Origin: Clostridiales bacterium
GTDB taxonomy: Bacteria; Bacillota; Clostridia; Christensenellales; QALW01
Reading direction: 5' to 3'
NCBI GenBank assembly: GCA_018376855.1
Contig: JAHAAN010000044.1
Span: forward strand, 1 to 13,135
Length of the DNA stretch: 13,135 nucleotides
Below the pieces are notes generated by a model. It saw only the letters and a list, made by a program, of their open reading frames with translations. It was not told the origin of the DNA and ran no database searches. The number at the start of each line of letters is the position of its first letter. Position 1 is the first letter of the stretch. Positions 1 to 6,975 of the stretch are shown one piece after another. Both the position numbers and the translations under genes were made by a program.

Positions 1-1049
1 ACTGCCCCTACTATGTTCCCTGCCTGCATATGGACGAACGGAACAATCTGCTTGAAAAAAGCAATCCGGCCTATGAATACTGTGAAACCAAAATCCTTCT
101 CGCCTATAAGGACGGAAAGCTTGCAGGCCGCGTATTGGGTATTTTAAACCGCGCATATAACGAAAAATTCGGCAAAAAGCGCGTGCGCTTTAACCGTTGG
201 GACGTGATTGACGACATTGAAGTAACCAAAGCGCTGCTAACCGAAGTGGAACGCTGGGGCGCCGAAAAGGGCATGACGGAGATCACCGGCCCGATCGGCT
301 TCTGCGATATGGATCATCAGGGGCTGCTGGTGGAAGGCTTTGAAGAAAAGGATCTTTTTATCACCACCTACAATTACCCCTACTACGCAGAGCACCTCGA
401 CCGTCTGGGGTATGTTAAGGACGCCGACTGGATCGAAATGCAGATCTCCATGCCGGAACAGCTGAGCCCGAAGATCAAAAAGGTTTCCGAGCTTCTGTTA
501 AAAAAACACGACCTGCATCTAATGCAGTTTACAAAAATCAAAGAGGTTTTGCCGCGCGTGAACGAGATCTTTGATCTGCTCAACGAAGCCTACAGCGACC
601 TTTACGGCACTGTGCCGCTCAATGCCGGTCAAGTCAAAATGTATAAGGAACAATTTATTCCGATTTTAAACCCGAAATACATATCCATTGTGGAAAACAA
701 CGTCAACGAGATCGTAGGCTTCGGGATCGCCGCTCCCTCTATGGCTGACGCCTCCATCAAAAGCAAGGGGAAGCTTTTCCCGCTCGGCTGGCTCCGGATC
801 CTTCGTTCGATCCGCAAAAACGACACCATTGAGCTGCTGCTGGTTGCCGTGCGCAAGGACTACCGCAACACAGGCGTAAACGCAATCATGATCTCGCAGA
901 TGTACGACAACGCTGCAAAATCGGGCATCCGTTTGGCTGAAACCGGCCCTGAACTGGAGCTTAACGACAAAGTGCAGTCCCAGTGGAAATCCTTTGAAAC
1001 CCGCCAGCACAAACGCAGACGCTGCTATGTTAAGCCGATCGAGCTGTAA
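1..1049 (+). CDS. GNAT-fold N-acetyltransferase-like protein, 5'-truncated by the window edge
   Basis: The reading frame is open from base 3, and the residues before the first Met at base 30 (CPYYVPCLH) already look like family sequence, so the true start lies upstream and the Met at 30 is internal. About 348 residues are visible. The N-terminal half contains DGKLAGR, an RFNRWDVIDD stretch, then ITGPIGFCDMDHQGLLVEGF. This pattern is typical of the long GNAT-like proteins annotated as N-acetyltransferase or YghO-like. A second GNAT-like portion near the C-terminus has the LLLVAVRKDYRNTGVNAIM region, resembling an acetyl-CoA-binding beta4-alpha3 segment (R-x-x-G/N). The substrate is unknown and no partner is obvious. 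The gene ends just before a strong terminator, so it is probably not co-transcribed with the hydrolase downstream. Family assignment rests on recalled motif patterns; function is unproven. Confidence 0.75.
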   Translation, partial: CPYYVPCLHMDERNNLLEKSNPAYEYCETKILLAYKDGKLAGRVLGILNRAYNEKFGKKRVRFNRWDVIDDIEVTKALLTEVERWGAEKGMTEITGPIGFCDMDHQGLLVEGFEEKDLFITTYNYPYYAEHLDRLGYVKDADWIEMQISMPEQLSPKIKKVSELLLKKHDLHLMQFTKIKEVLPRVNEIFDLLNEAYSDLYGTVPLNAGQVKMYKEQFIPILNPKYISIVENNVNEIVGFGIAAPSMADASIKSKGKLFPLGWLRILRSIRKNDTIELLLVAVRKDYRNTGVNAIMISQMYDNAAKSGIRLAETGPELELNDKVQSQWKSFETRQHKRRRCYVKPIEL

Positions 1050-1054
1050 ATCCC

Positions 1055-1082
1055 ATTCCCGCTGAAAAAGCGGGAATTTTTT
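1055..1082 (+). terminator. Rho-independent terminator after the GNAT-like gene
   Basis: Perfect 8-bp stem TTCCCGCT / AGCGGGAA (1056-1063 with 1069-1076), loop GAAAA, followed by six T (1077-1082). It starts six bases after the stop codon. Confidence 0.9.
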
Positions 1083-1107
1083 ATCGGAACAGAAAGGAAT
1101 CGCAAGC

Positions 1108-1986
1108 ATGAAAACACTCAAGGTTGCCCTGCTGCAAATTCTGCCGGAAAACACCCTGCAGGCAAATCTAAAAAAAGGGCTTGCCGCCTGCCGTGAAGCA
1201 AAAAAAGGCGGCGCAGACATTGCGCTGTTCCCGGAAATGTGGAGCTGCGGCTACCGTATTCCTAAGAATACAGAGGCCCTACAGGCGCGGGCCGTTTCGG
1301 CACAGAGCGAATTTGTCTCGGCCTTCGGAAGCATGGCCGCAGAACTGGATATGGCCATCGGCATCACCTTTCTTGAAAGCTTTGAACCGCTTCCGAGAAA
1401 CACGCTCGTTCTCTTCGACAGGCACGGCAAAAAGGCTTTAACCTATGCCAAAGTACACACCTGCGACTTCGGCGAGGAATGCAGGCTGACCGCCGGAGAC
1501 GATTTTTATGTAACCGAGCTTGATACGGCAAGCGGCGTTGTTAAAACCGGGGCAATGATCTGCTATGATAGAGAATTCCCCGAAAGCGCCAGAATTTTGA
1601 TGCTAAAGGGCGCCGAGATCGTACTTGTCCCCAACGCCTGCCCGATGGAGATAAACCGCCTCTCGCAGCTGCGCGCCAGAGCTTATGAAAACATGCTCGG
1701 CATTGCGACCTGCAACTATCCCGCCGGCCAGCCGGACTGCAACGGCCATTCCTCTGCGTTCGACGGCGTTGCCTATCTGCCCGGCATGCCGGGATCAAGA
1801 GACGCCTGCATTTTAGAAGCCGATACGCAGGAAGGGATCTTCTATGCCGAATTCAACCTCGATATGCTGCGCGAATACCGCAAAAACGAGGTGCACGGCA
1901 ACGCCTACCGCCGCCCGAAAAAATATCATCTCCTGATCGACGAGCAAATCAGCGAGCCGTTTATTCGCACCGATCGCAGAAAATAG
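1108..1986 (+). CDS. Carbon-nitrogen hydrolase (nitrilase superfamily)
   Basis: This 292-residue protein carries the Glu-Lys-Cys triad of the nitrilase superfamily: Glu43 in LFPEMWSCGY, Lys115 in YAKVHTCDFGEE and nucleophile Cys152 in MICYDREFPESAR. The family hydrolyses nitriles, amides or N-carbamoyl compounds through a cysteine thioester; enzymes of this length are usually cytosolic amidases or carbamoylases. The segments LVPNACP and RARAYEN after the Cys are also typical of the superfamily. No signal peptide is visible. The start is supported by AGAAAGGAA about 10 bases upstream of the ATG. A terminator precedes it and iron-uptake genes follow, so context gives no hint of the substrate. 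The superfamily call is firm; the choice among amidase, omega-amidase and N-carbamoylputrescine-type enzymes cannot be made here. Confidence 0.9.
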   Translation: MKTLKVALLQILPENTLQANLKKGLAACREAKKGGADIALFPEMWSCGYRIPKNTEALQARAVSAQSEFVSAFGSMAAELDMAIGITFLESFEPLPRNTLVLFDRHGKKALTYAKVHTCDFGEECRLTAGDDFYVTELDTASGVVKTGAMICYDREFPESARILMLKGAEIVLVPNACPMEINRLSQLRARAYENMLGIATCNYPAGQPDCNGHSSAFDGVAYLPGMPGSRDACILEADTQEGIFYAEFNLDMLREYRKNEVHGNAYRRPKKYHLLIDEQISEPFIRTDRRK

Positions 1987-2008
1987 CGCGCGCACGGTTC
2001 GCGCAGCC

Positions 2009-2027
2009 AAAACACCGCGGCGGTTTT
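2009..2027 (+). terminator. Weak terminator-like hairpin after the hydrolase gene
   Basis: AAAA(CA)CCG, loop CGG, CGGTTTT: a short stem with a two-base bulge ending in four T, 22 bases after the hydrolase stop codon. A second small hairpin (GCGCG 1986-1990 / CGCGC 2000-2004) overlaps the stop. Both are weak, and read-through into feoA is possible. Confidence 0.3.
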
Positions 2028-2117
2028 CTGTCCCCCATGCCTTTTGCAGCATAGAATATAACAAGCCTGCTTCTCATGCGGGCAGCAGAGATCTTTTTTA
2101 CGGAAGGCCTGAAAATC

Positions 2118-2354
2118 ATGGAAAACCAATGCTGTTTAAATTCTTTAAAGATCGGCCAAAAGGCCGTAGTAACCGGAATCAACATAAGCGGAAACGACCG
2201 CAGACGGCTGCTGGATATCGGTTTTACAGACGGCTGCACGGTGGAATGCCTGCACATCAGTCCGTCGGGCGACCCTACTGCATATTCGATACGCGGCGCT
2301 GTCATTGCCCTGCGGCAGGAGGACAGCTCACAGATCCTCATTGAAAAGTCATGA
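2118..2354 (+). CDS. feoA: FeoA, ferrous iron transport accessory protein
   Basis: A 78-residue SH3-like cytosolic protein that assists FeoB in Fe(II) uptake. It shows the classic FeoA pattern: an early LKIGQKAVV strand, the RRRLLDIGF turn, GCTVEC, then SPSGDPTAYSIRG and IALRQED near the end, followed by an ILIEK strand. The length is normal for the family (about 75-85). An in-frame ATG at 2076 would add 14 residues, but the ATG at 2118 has GGAAGG at 2102-2107, about 10 bases upstream, and gives the canonical N-terminus, so 2118 is preferred. feoB follows after 112 bases that contain a strong hairpin terminator. No Fur-box-like or DtxR-like palindrome was recognised upstream, and no convincing promoter. 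Confidence 0.93.
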   Translation: MENQCCLNSLKIGQKAVVTGINISGNDRRRLLDIGFTDGCTVECLHISPSGDPTAYSIRGAVIALRQEDSSQILIEKS

Positions 2355-2370
2355 TCTTCCGCACCGCTAT

Positions 2371-2410
2371 GCCGGAGAGCTGCTTACAAGCCTCTCCGGC
2401 TTTTTATTTT
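2371..2410 (+). terminator. Terminator-like hairpin between feoA and feoB
   Basis: Perfect 9-bp stem GCCGGAGAG / CTCTCCGGC (2371-2379 with 2392-2400); the 12-base loop can form a further short stem. It is followed by TTTTTATTTT. It lies 17 bases after the feoA stop and 57 bases before the feoB start, inside what would normally be a single operon. Confidence 0.85.
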
Positions 2411-2466
2411 CACCGCAGCAGGCATTCCGTCATACTGTATGGTAGAGAAAAGTGAGGGATGTAATT

Positions 2467-4545
2467 ATGCGAACAAGACTTCAAAACCAGGCTCCGCCCG
2501 TGCGGAAATGCCGCCTTAATATTGCGTTGGCCGGAAACCCGAACGTGGGAAAAAGCACGGTTTTTAACGCGCTGACAGGCATGAAGCAGCACACCGGCAA
2601 CTGGGCGGGAAAAACCGTGGAAAACGCGCGCGGCGTCTGCACGCTGGAAAACACCGAGATCACGCTCACGGATATTCCCGGCACCTATTCCCTGCTGGCG
2701 CATTCGCGCGAAGAGGAAGTCGCCCGGGATTACATATGCTTCGGCGGCTGCGACGCCGTGATCGTGGTGTGCGACGCTACCTGCTTGGAACGGAACCTGA
2801 ATCTCGTTCTGCAAACGGTTGAGATCTCACGCCGCGTGGTCGTATGTGTCAACCTGATGGATGAAGCGCGGCGCAAAGGGATCCGGTGCGATCTTGACCG
2901 CCTTTCGCAGGAGCTTGGCGTGCCCGTGATCGGCGCCTGCGCGCGCAGCAAAAAAGGGCTGCATGAGCTGCAAAAAGCCGTGATAGACCTTTGCTCACGG
3001 CCTGCCGAGCCTCCGCTTACGCTTGACTACGGGCCTGCCGTCTCCGCACGCTGCGCCGCGCTTGAGCACGAACTGAATAAGCTCAGCCTCAAGGGGCTGC
3101 CTGTGCGCTGGCTTGCCCTGCGTCTGCTTGAAGGGAATCCCTCGTTTTTAGAAAGTCTCTCTCAGTATTTGGGCTTCAGCCCCGAAACGATCCCTGAGAT
3201 CGCGCTTCTGCTCTCCGAAGAGGACCGCGACCGTTTCTGCGACGGCATTGTAACAGCGCTGTACCAAAAAGCCAAGGCGCTGACGGACAGCTGCATCTCT
3301 TATTCCGATTCCGCCTATAACGAGCGCGACCGCCGCATCGACCGCATTCTGACAAGCAAGCGAACAGGAATTCCCGTTATGCTCCTGCTGCTGGGGCTGA
3401 TCTTTCTAATCACCATTTCGCTGTCGAATATCCCTTCGGCGCTTTTGGCAAAGGGCTTTGCATTTCTGCAGGCGCAGCTCAGCGCTCTTTTTACCGCCGC
3501 CGGCGCACCGGCATGGCTGCACAGCGTTTGCGTAGAAGGCGTCTTTCAGGTGCTCGGCTGGGTCATTTCCGTCATGCTCCCGCCCATGGCGATCTTCTTC
3601 CCGCTGTTCACACTGTTAGAGGATTTCGGCTACCTGCCGCGCATTGCGTTCAATTTGGATAACTACTTTAAAAAAGCGCACGCCTGCGGAAAGCAGGTGC
3701 TGACCATGTGCATGGGGCTGGGCTGCAACTCCGTGGGCGTAACCGGATGCCGCATTATCGACTCCCCACGCGAGAGGCTGATCGCCATTCTCACCAATAA
3801 CTTTATGCCCTGCAACGGCCGCTTTCCCACGCTGCTGACGATCATCGGGCTTTTCTTTGCCGCACAGGGCTTTCTCGGCTCTCTCACCAGCGCGCTGATC
3901 CTGCTGCTCGTGATCGTGTTCGGCGTAGCCGTAACGCTGCTGATGTCGCGCCTGCTGTCCGCCACAATGCTCAAAGGTCTGCCGTCCTCCTTCACGTTAG
4001 AGCTTCCGCCCTATCGCCGCCCACAATTCGGAACCGTCATCACCCGCTCGCTGTTAGACAGAACGCTTTTTGTGCTGGGACGCGCCGCTGCGGTCGCCGC
4101 CCCTGCAGGGCTGATTATCTGGCTCTGCGCCAACGTGCAGATCGGAAACGCCTCCATCCTTTCGCACTGCACCGGTTTTCTGGATCCCTTCGCGCGCCTG
4201 CTCGGCTTAGACGGCGTGATCCTGATGGCATTCATTCTCGGCTTTCCTGCCAATGAGATCGTTCTTCCCATCATTTTGATGGCTTATCTCTCTTCCGGCA
4301 CGCTGGTGGATGTGGAAAACGTTTCCGCACTGAAGGAAATTCTGACCGCTAACGGCTGGACGTGGATAACGGCCCTGTGCACCATGCTGTTTTCCCTGCT
4401 GCACTGGCCCTGCTCCACAACATGGCTGACCATCCGCAAGGAAACCAAAAGCGCGAAATGGACGGCCGCCGCCATGCTGATTCCCACTGCAACGGCTGTG
4501 ATCGTCTGCTTTATCGTCAATCAGTTCTTAAACCTGTTTATGTGA
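2467..4545 (+). CDS. feoB: FeoB, ferrous iron transporter with GTP-binding domain
   Basis: Inner-membrane Fe(II) transporter of 692 residues. The N-terminal G domain has G1 GNPNVGKST (residues 23-31), G3 DIPGTYSL (69-76) and G4 NLMD (129-132). A helical spacer and then a multi-spanning membrane domain follow from about residue 300. The first gate motif, GLGCNSVGVTGCRI, has its Cys near residue 420 and is followed by DSPRERL; a second block, FMPCNGRFP, lies near 446-454. These match FeoB Gate regions, with the Clostridia-type CNGRFP wording in place of the CSARLP of E. coli-type FeoB. Start choice: the ATG at 2467 has GAGGGA at 2454-2459 with 7-base spacing; a GTG at 2452 is in frame but less well supported. 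The protein is somewhat shorter than E. coli FeoB (about 770), mainly at the C-terminus. No feoC gene follows. Confidence 0.95.
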   Translation: MRTRLQNQAPPVRKCRLNIALAGNPNVGKSTVFNALTGMKQHTGNWAGKTVENARGVCTLENTEITLTDIPGTYSLLAHSREEEVARDYICFGGCDAVIVVCDATCLERNLNLVLQTVEISRRVVVCVNLMDEARRKGIRCDLDRLSQELGVPVIGACARSKKGLHELQKAVIDLCSRPAEPPLTLDYGPAVSARCAALEHELNKLSLKGLPVRWLALRLLEGNPSFLESLSQYLGFSPETIPEIALLLSEEDRDRFCDGIVTALYQKAKALTDSCISYSDSAYNERDRRIDRILTSKRTGIPVMLLLLGLIFLITISLSNIPSALLAKGFAFLQAQLSALFTAAGAPAWLHSVCVEGVFQVLGWVISVMLPPMAIFFPLFTLLEDFGYLPRIAFNLDNYFKKAHACGKQVLTMCMGLGCNSVGVTGCRIIDSPRERLIAILTNNFMPCNGRFPTLLTIIGLFFAAQGFLGSLTSALILLLVIVFGVAVTLLMSRLLSATMLKGLPSSFTLELPPYRRPQFGTVITRSLLDRTLFVLGRAAAVAAPAGLIIWLCANVQIGNASILSHCTGFLDPFARLLGLDGVILMAFILGFPANEIVLPIILMAYLSSGTLVDVENVSALKEILTANGWTWITALCTMLFSLLHWPCSTTWLTIRKETKSAKWTAAAMLIPTATAVIVCFIVNQFLNLFM

Positions 4546-4560
4546 ACAGTTTATCATATT

Positions 4561-4593
4561 AGCCGACAAGGCGTTTGCCGGCTTTTATTTTTT
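4561..4593 (+). terminator. Rho-independent terminator after feoB
   Basis: Stem AGCCG-(A)-CAA, loop GGCGT, TTG-(C)-CGGCT (8 bp with one A/C mismatch), followed by TTTTATTTTTT. It starts 16 bases after the feoB stop codon. Confidence 0.85.
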
Positions 4594-4659
4594 CATGATA
4601 CTTTGGTTTAAAAAGCACGATGCCTCATCAATGCTTTTCCGCCAAACCAATTCTATGAA
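4592..4659. repeat. Nested imperfect inverted repeat (about 68 nt) of unknown role
   Basis: Four successive complementary pairs share one centre: TTCAT/ATGAA (4592-4596 with 4655-4659), TTGGTTT/AAACCAA (4603-4609 with 4644-4650), AAAAGCA/TGCTTTT (4611-4617 with 4632-4638) and GATG/CATC (4619-4622 with 4626-4629), around a CCT tip. In total 23 base pairs form with small internal loops. It lies between the feoB terminator and the next promoter, in no gene. It could be a small structured RNA, a decayed MITE-like element or a protein site; the sequence alone does not decide. Confidence 0.55.
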
Positions 4660-4679
4660 CTGTCTTTTATAATTCTCTA

Positions 4680-4709
4680 TTGACATCCTGCCTGTGATTG
4701 TGATATGAT
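4680..4709 (+). promoter_or_regulatory. Sigma-A-type promoter for the EamA permease gene
   Basis: Perfect -35 TTGACA at 4680-4685 and near-perfect -10 TATGAT at 4704-4709, with an 18-base spacer. The expected transcription start is near 4716, just before the operator palindrome. An in-frame ATG at 4705 lies inside the -10 box, so it cannot be the translation start from this promoter. Confidence 0.85.
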
Positions 4710-4719
4710 AAAAATACAA

Positions 4720-4741
4720 TTAATGCAAACGTTTGCATTAA
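4720..4741. promoter_or_regulatory. LacI-family operator, perfect 22-bp palindrome
   Basis: The half-site TTAATGCAAAC is followed at once by its exact reverse complement, giving a 22-bp perfect palindrome with a central CG (4730/4731). The core GCAAACGTTTGC has the form bound by LacI/GalR-family repressors such as PurR and RbsR. It lies about 11 bp downstream of the -10 box, at or just after the transcription start, the usual position for repression. The likely ligand protein is the LacI-family regulator encoded at 5782, but that pairing is inferred. Confidence 0.85.
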
Positions 4742-4770
4742 CTTCATTTGCTTTCAAGGGACGGTCAATC

Positions 4771-5658
4771 ATGAATTATTTTCTTCTTGCAGTTTCCATT
4801 ATTGCATCGCTTATGTATAACTTAGTGCGCAACGCTTTCAGCAAGCGGCACATGCATACCCAAGCGGATCTCCAGCTCTTCAATTTGGCATGCAGCGCAG
4901 TTTCAGCCCTTGTGCTTTTTGCAGCGGCTCTGCTTTCAAACGCCGCGCCGCCGTCAGTCTACACGCTTCTGTTAGGCTTGGTTTTCGGCATTTTCACGGC
5001 GCTTGCTGCCCTGTTTAACATGCAGGCGTTAAGCTGCGGCCCCGTATCCTACACAACGCTGATCGTAACCTCCTCGATGATGATCCCCGCACTGTCCGGT
5101 TGGGCCTTATACGGCGAAACAGTCGGTCCTCTCAAATTCATCGGAATCGCTCTGATGCTGGTTTCCGTTTTTCTCTCCATATTCCGCACGGACGGAACGG
5201 AGAAAAAAGCTTCTGCAAAATGGCTTACCGTGAGTCTTTTGGCTATGCTTTTCACGGGCTTCATCGGCATTACGCAAAAGCTTCACCAATCCTCCTTCCA
5301 CAGCGAAGAGCTGATGTACTTCCTCGTAATCGCCTTTTTTGTCTCGGCGTTATATTCTGTCGCCGCCGTTTTATTCTATAGAAAAAAGCAAACGCGCTGC
5401 ACTTTTTCTCTCTCGCCGCGCAAAACCGTCTTTTGGATGGCCGTCGGCAGCGGCGTTGCTATTGCACTGGCCAATGTAATCAATCTATATCTTTCCGGCG
5501 TTATGGAAAGCATTGTATTCTTCCCAACCGTCAACGGCGCAAACCTGCTGTTGCTTCTCCTTGCCTCTGTAATCTTCCTGCATGAAAAGCTCAGCCGTTT
5601 GCGCTGGTGCGGCATTATCATCGGGTGCGCGGCGATCGCGCTGCTGTGCGTCGGCTAA
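4771..5658 (+). CDS. EamA/DMT-superfamily permease, about 10 membrane spans
   Basis: A 295-residue, highly hydrophobic protein with about ten predicted membrane segments in two similar halves, as in the drug/metabolite transporter (EamA) family. The first half ends with LYGETVGPLKFIGIALMLVSVFLSI and the second with FLHEKLSRLRWCGIIIGCAAIALL. This repeated E-x-(hydrophilic)-x-x-G-x-x-L pattern is characteristic of EamA domains. A charged cytosolic loop (TDGTEKKASAK) separates the halves. The start is set at the ATG at 4771, with AAGGGA at 4756-4761; the in-frame ATG at 4705 falls in the promoter. The family exports or imports small metabolites, and some DMT members carry sugars; the substrate here is unknown. 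It sits under a LacI-type operator and ahead of a LacI regulator and a GH36 gene, so a role in sugar or glycoside uptake is a reasonable inference. No clear terminator follows. Confidence 0.85.
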   Translation: MNYFLLAVSIIASLMYNLVRNAFSKRHMHTQADLQLFNLACSAVSALVLFAAALLSNAAPPSVYTLLLGLVFGIFTALAALFNMQALSCGPVSYTTLIVTSSMMIPALSGWALYGETVGPLKFIGIALMLVSVFLSIFRTDGTEKKASAKWLTVSLLAMLFTGFIGITQKLHQSSFHSEELMYFLVIAFFVSALYSVAAVLFYRKKQTRCTFSLSPRKTVFWMAVGSGVAIALANVINLYLSGVMESIVFFPTVNGANLLLLLLASVIFLHEKLSRLRWCGIIIGCAAIALLCVG

Positions 5659-5754
5659 AAGGCGCTTAAAAGCGCACTAAGCTCGGCTTTATCGCTTCTT
5701 GTCGCTGAAAAGCACAATAAATTTTGCTGCGCATCCCAGTCTTCATTTTCAAAG

Positions 5755-5780
5755 AAAGGAGGCTTTCGCACTGCGAAAGC
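5755..5780 (+). promoter_or_regulatory. Shine-Dalgarno followed by a hairpin in the regulator leader
   Basis: A strong ribosome site AAAGGAGG (5755-5762) runs into a perfect 8-bp hairpin, GCTTTCGC / GCGAAAGC (5762-5769 with 5773-5780), loop ACT. The first start codon of the regulator is at 5782. Linear spacing from SD to ATG is 19 bases, too long for normal initiation; no ATG, GTG or TTG lies in frame between. Folding the hairpin would bring the two close together, or could mask the last SD base. It may instead be a DNA palindrome for a regulator. Confidence 0.6.
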
Positions 5781-5781
5781 T

Positions 5782-6879
5782 ATGATGACCGACATGGCAG
5801 AAAAGAAACGAAGCACAATCGTAACCATTGCGGAGGAGTTAGGCGTCTCCCCCTCTACCGTAAGCAGAGCATTTGTCCCCGATTCGCCCATCAGCAGCGA
5901 GGTTCGGGAGCGTATTCTGCGCTGCGCCGCAGAGCAAGGCTATATTCCCAACCGCGCCGCCTCCAGGCTTTCCATGCGGGAGATCACCGTCGGCATAGCG
6001 ATGAGCGATTGCTACATGCAGGGCGTAAACGAAATGCTGCGCGGCATAGAGGACGCCTTCCGCAGCCTATACGATTACAAGCTCAACGTCAAAGTCCGGG
6101 TCTTTCACGCAGAACGCCAAAGCCAAAGCGATATCCGCAGGCTTCTCGGCGCGCTGCACGACTGCGACGGCGTCATCGTCAGCGGCATTACTTCCCATGA
6201 AGGCATTCTTGAATTAGCCACGCATTCAAAGCTGCACCGTAATTTAGCGCTGCTGCAATCAAAAATCGCAGACGTACCAGGTTTATTTGCTTCCGCACAT
6301 GATCCCTCCGCCTCGGCGGAAATCGCCGCTGAATTTCTTGCCTGCTGCCTTCGCGCAAGCAAAGGAAAAAAAGTAGCGCTTTTTACGGGAAACCGAACAA
6401 TGGAGGTTCACTCCAAAGCAGAAAAGGCCTTTTGTTCCGCTGCCGAACGCTTAGGTCTTCAGCTGACGGCCTCCTTTGATATGCAGGACGATCCGGCTCT
6501 GCTGGCCAAGCAGGCTAAACAGCTGCTTTCCTCCTCCGCTCCGGACGGCATTTACATCACAAGCGGAAAGTCCTTGGAGCTTTGCAGGGCCATCAGCCGC
6601 ATGGAACACCGCCCCGCGCTTGTAACGTTTGATATCTATTCGGAGCTGAACCAATATATCCGAAACGGCATTGTAACGGCTACGATCTATCAGAATCTGT
6701 ACAGCCAAGCCTTCCACGCTTTCACGCTGCTGGTTCGGCATATTGTGGAAAATAAACAGCCGCCGGAAATCTTCTCACCGATCCCCGAACTGGTGCTGCC
6801 CTGCGCGCTTCCGTTCTACACGCCTCCGGCATCAGCGCATGGCAAAGACAGTCCCCTTGATATTCAGTATGCTACATAA
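5782..6879 (+). CDS. LacI/GalR-family transcriptional regulator
   Basis: A 365-residue DNA-binding regulator. The N-terminal helix-turn-helix reads TIVTIAEELGVSPSTVSRAF (about residues 12-31), followed by SSEVRERILRCAAEQGYIPNRAASRLS, the standard LacI third helix and hinge-helix region. The rest is a periplasmic-binding-protein-like effector domain with alternating hydrophobic strands (VGIAMSD, DGVIVSG, VALFTGN, DGIYITS, LVTFDIY) and the late GIVTATIYQN segment common to sugar-sensing members. Possible starts are 5782, 5785 and 5794; all lie beyond a hairpin that separates them from the SD. It follows the permease by 123 bases and precedes the GH36 gene by 96 bases. A LacI-type operator lies upstream of the permease, so it probably represses this block until a sugar or glycoside binds. 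The inducer is unknown. The C-terminal tail after about residue 345 is extra and low in structure. Confidence 0.92.
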   Translation: MMTDMAEKKRSTIVTIAEELGVSPSTVSRAFVPDSPISSEVRERILRCAAEQGYIPNRAASRLSMREITVGIAMSDCYMQGVNEMLRGIEDAFRSLYDYKLNVKVRVFHAERQSQSDIRRLLGALHDCDGVIVSGITSHEGILELATHSKLHRNLALLQSKIADVPGLFASAHDPSASAEIAAEFLACCLRASKGKKVALFTGNRTMEVHSKAEKAFCSAAERLGLQLTASFDMQDDPALLAKQAKQLLSSSAPDGIYITSGKSLELCRAISRMEHRPALVTFDIYSELNQYIRNGIVTATIYQNLYSQAFHAFTLLVRHIVENKQPPEIFSPIPELVLPCALPFYTPPASAHGKDSPLDIQYAT

Positions 6880-6883
6880 GGAT

Positions 6884-6920
6884 ACCGTCGGTTCCCCGGA
6901 GGTCTTAAACATCCCACGGT
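6884..6920. repeat. Imperfect inverted repeat between regulator and GH36 genes
   Basis: ACCGTCGG (6884-6891) and CCCACGGT (6913-6920) are complementary at 7 of 8 positions around a 21-base loop. There is no T-run, so it is not a terminator. No strong promoter is visible in this 96-base gap, which suggests the GH36 gene is read from upstream. Confidence 0.3.
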
Positions 6921-6975
6921 TCAACGCGACGCTTGCCTTACACGATAAAATATTTTTATGCAAGGAGTGTTCCTA

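Noticed and set aside
666..1220. Minus-strand open frame (184 codons) across the GNAT-like gene end and hydrolase start
   Set aside because: It runs antisense through two genes and a strong terminator; no family resemblance or own ribosome site.
2076..2117. Upstream start (ATG at 2076) for feoA
   Set aside because: No ribosome site, and it adds residues absent from the usual FeoA N-terminus; the ATG at 2118 has GGAAGG at good spacing.
1987..2117. Fur or DtxR box, or a promoter, upstream of feoA
   Set aside because: The TATAAC at 2057-2062 has no -35 partner and no iron-box-like palindrome was found on either strand.
4705..4770. Upstream start (ATG at 4705) for the permease
   Set aside because: It lies inside the -10 box and would place the operator in the coding sequence; the ATG at 4771 has a good ribosome site and starts the first membrane segment.
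5662..5675. Hairpin GCGCTT / AAGCGC after the permease stop as a terminator
   Set aside because: Only a 2-base loop as drawn and no T-run follows, so read-through into the regulator gene is more likely.
5724..6200. Plus-strand open frame (158 codons) overlapping the regulator gene in another frame
   Set aside because: Its Arg/His-rich translation is out of frame with the intact LacI HTH and effector domain.
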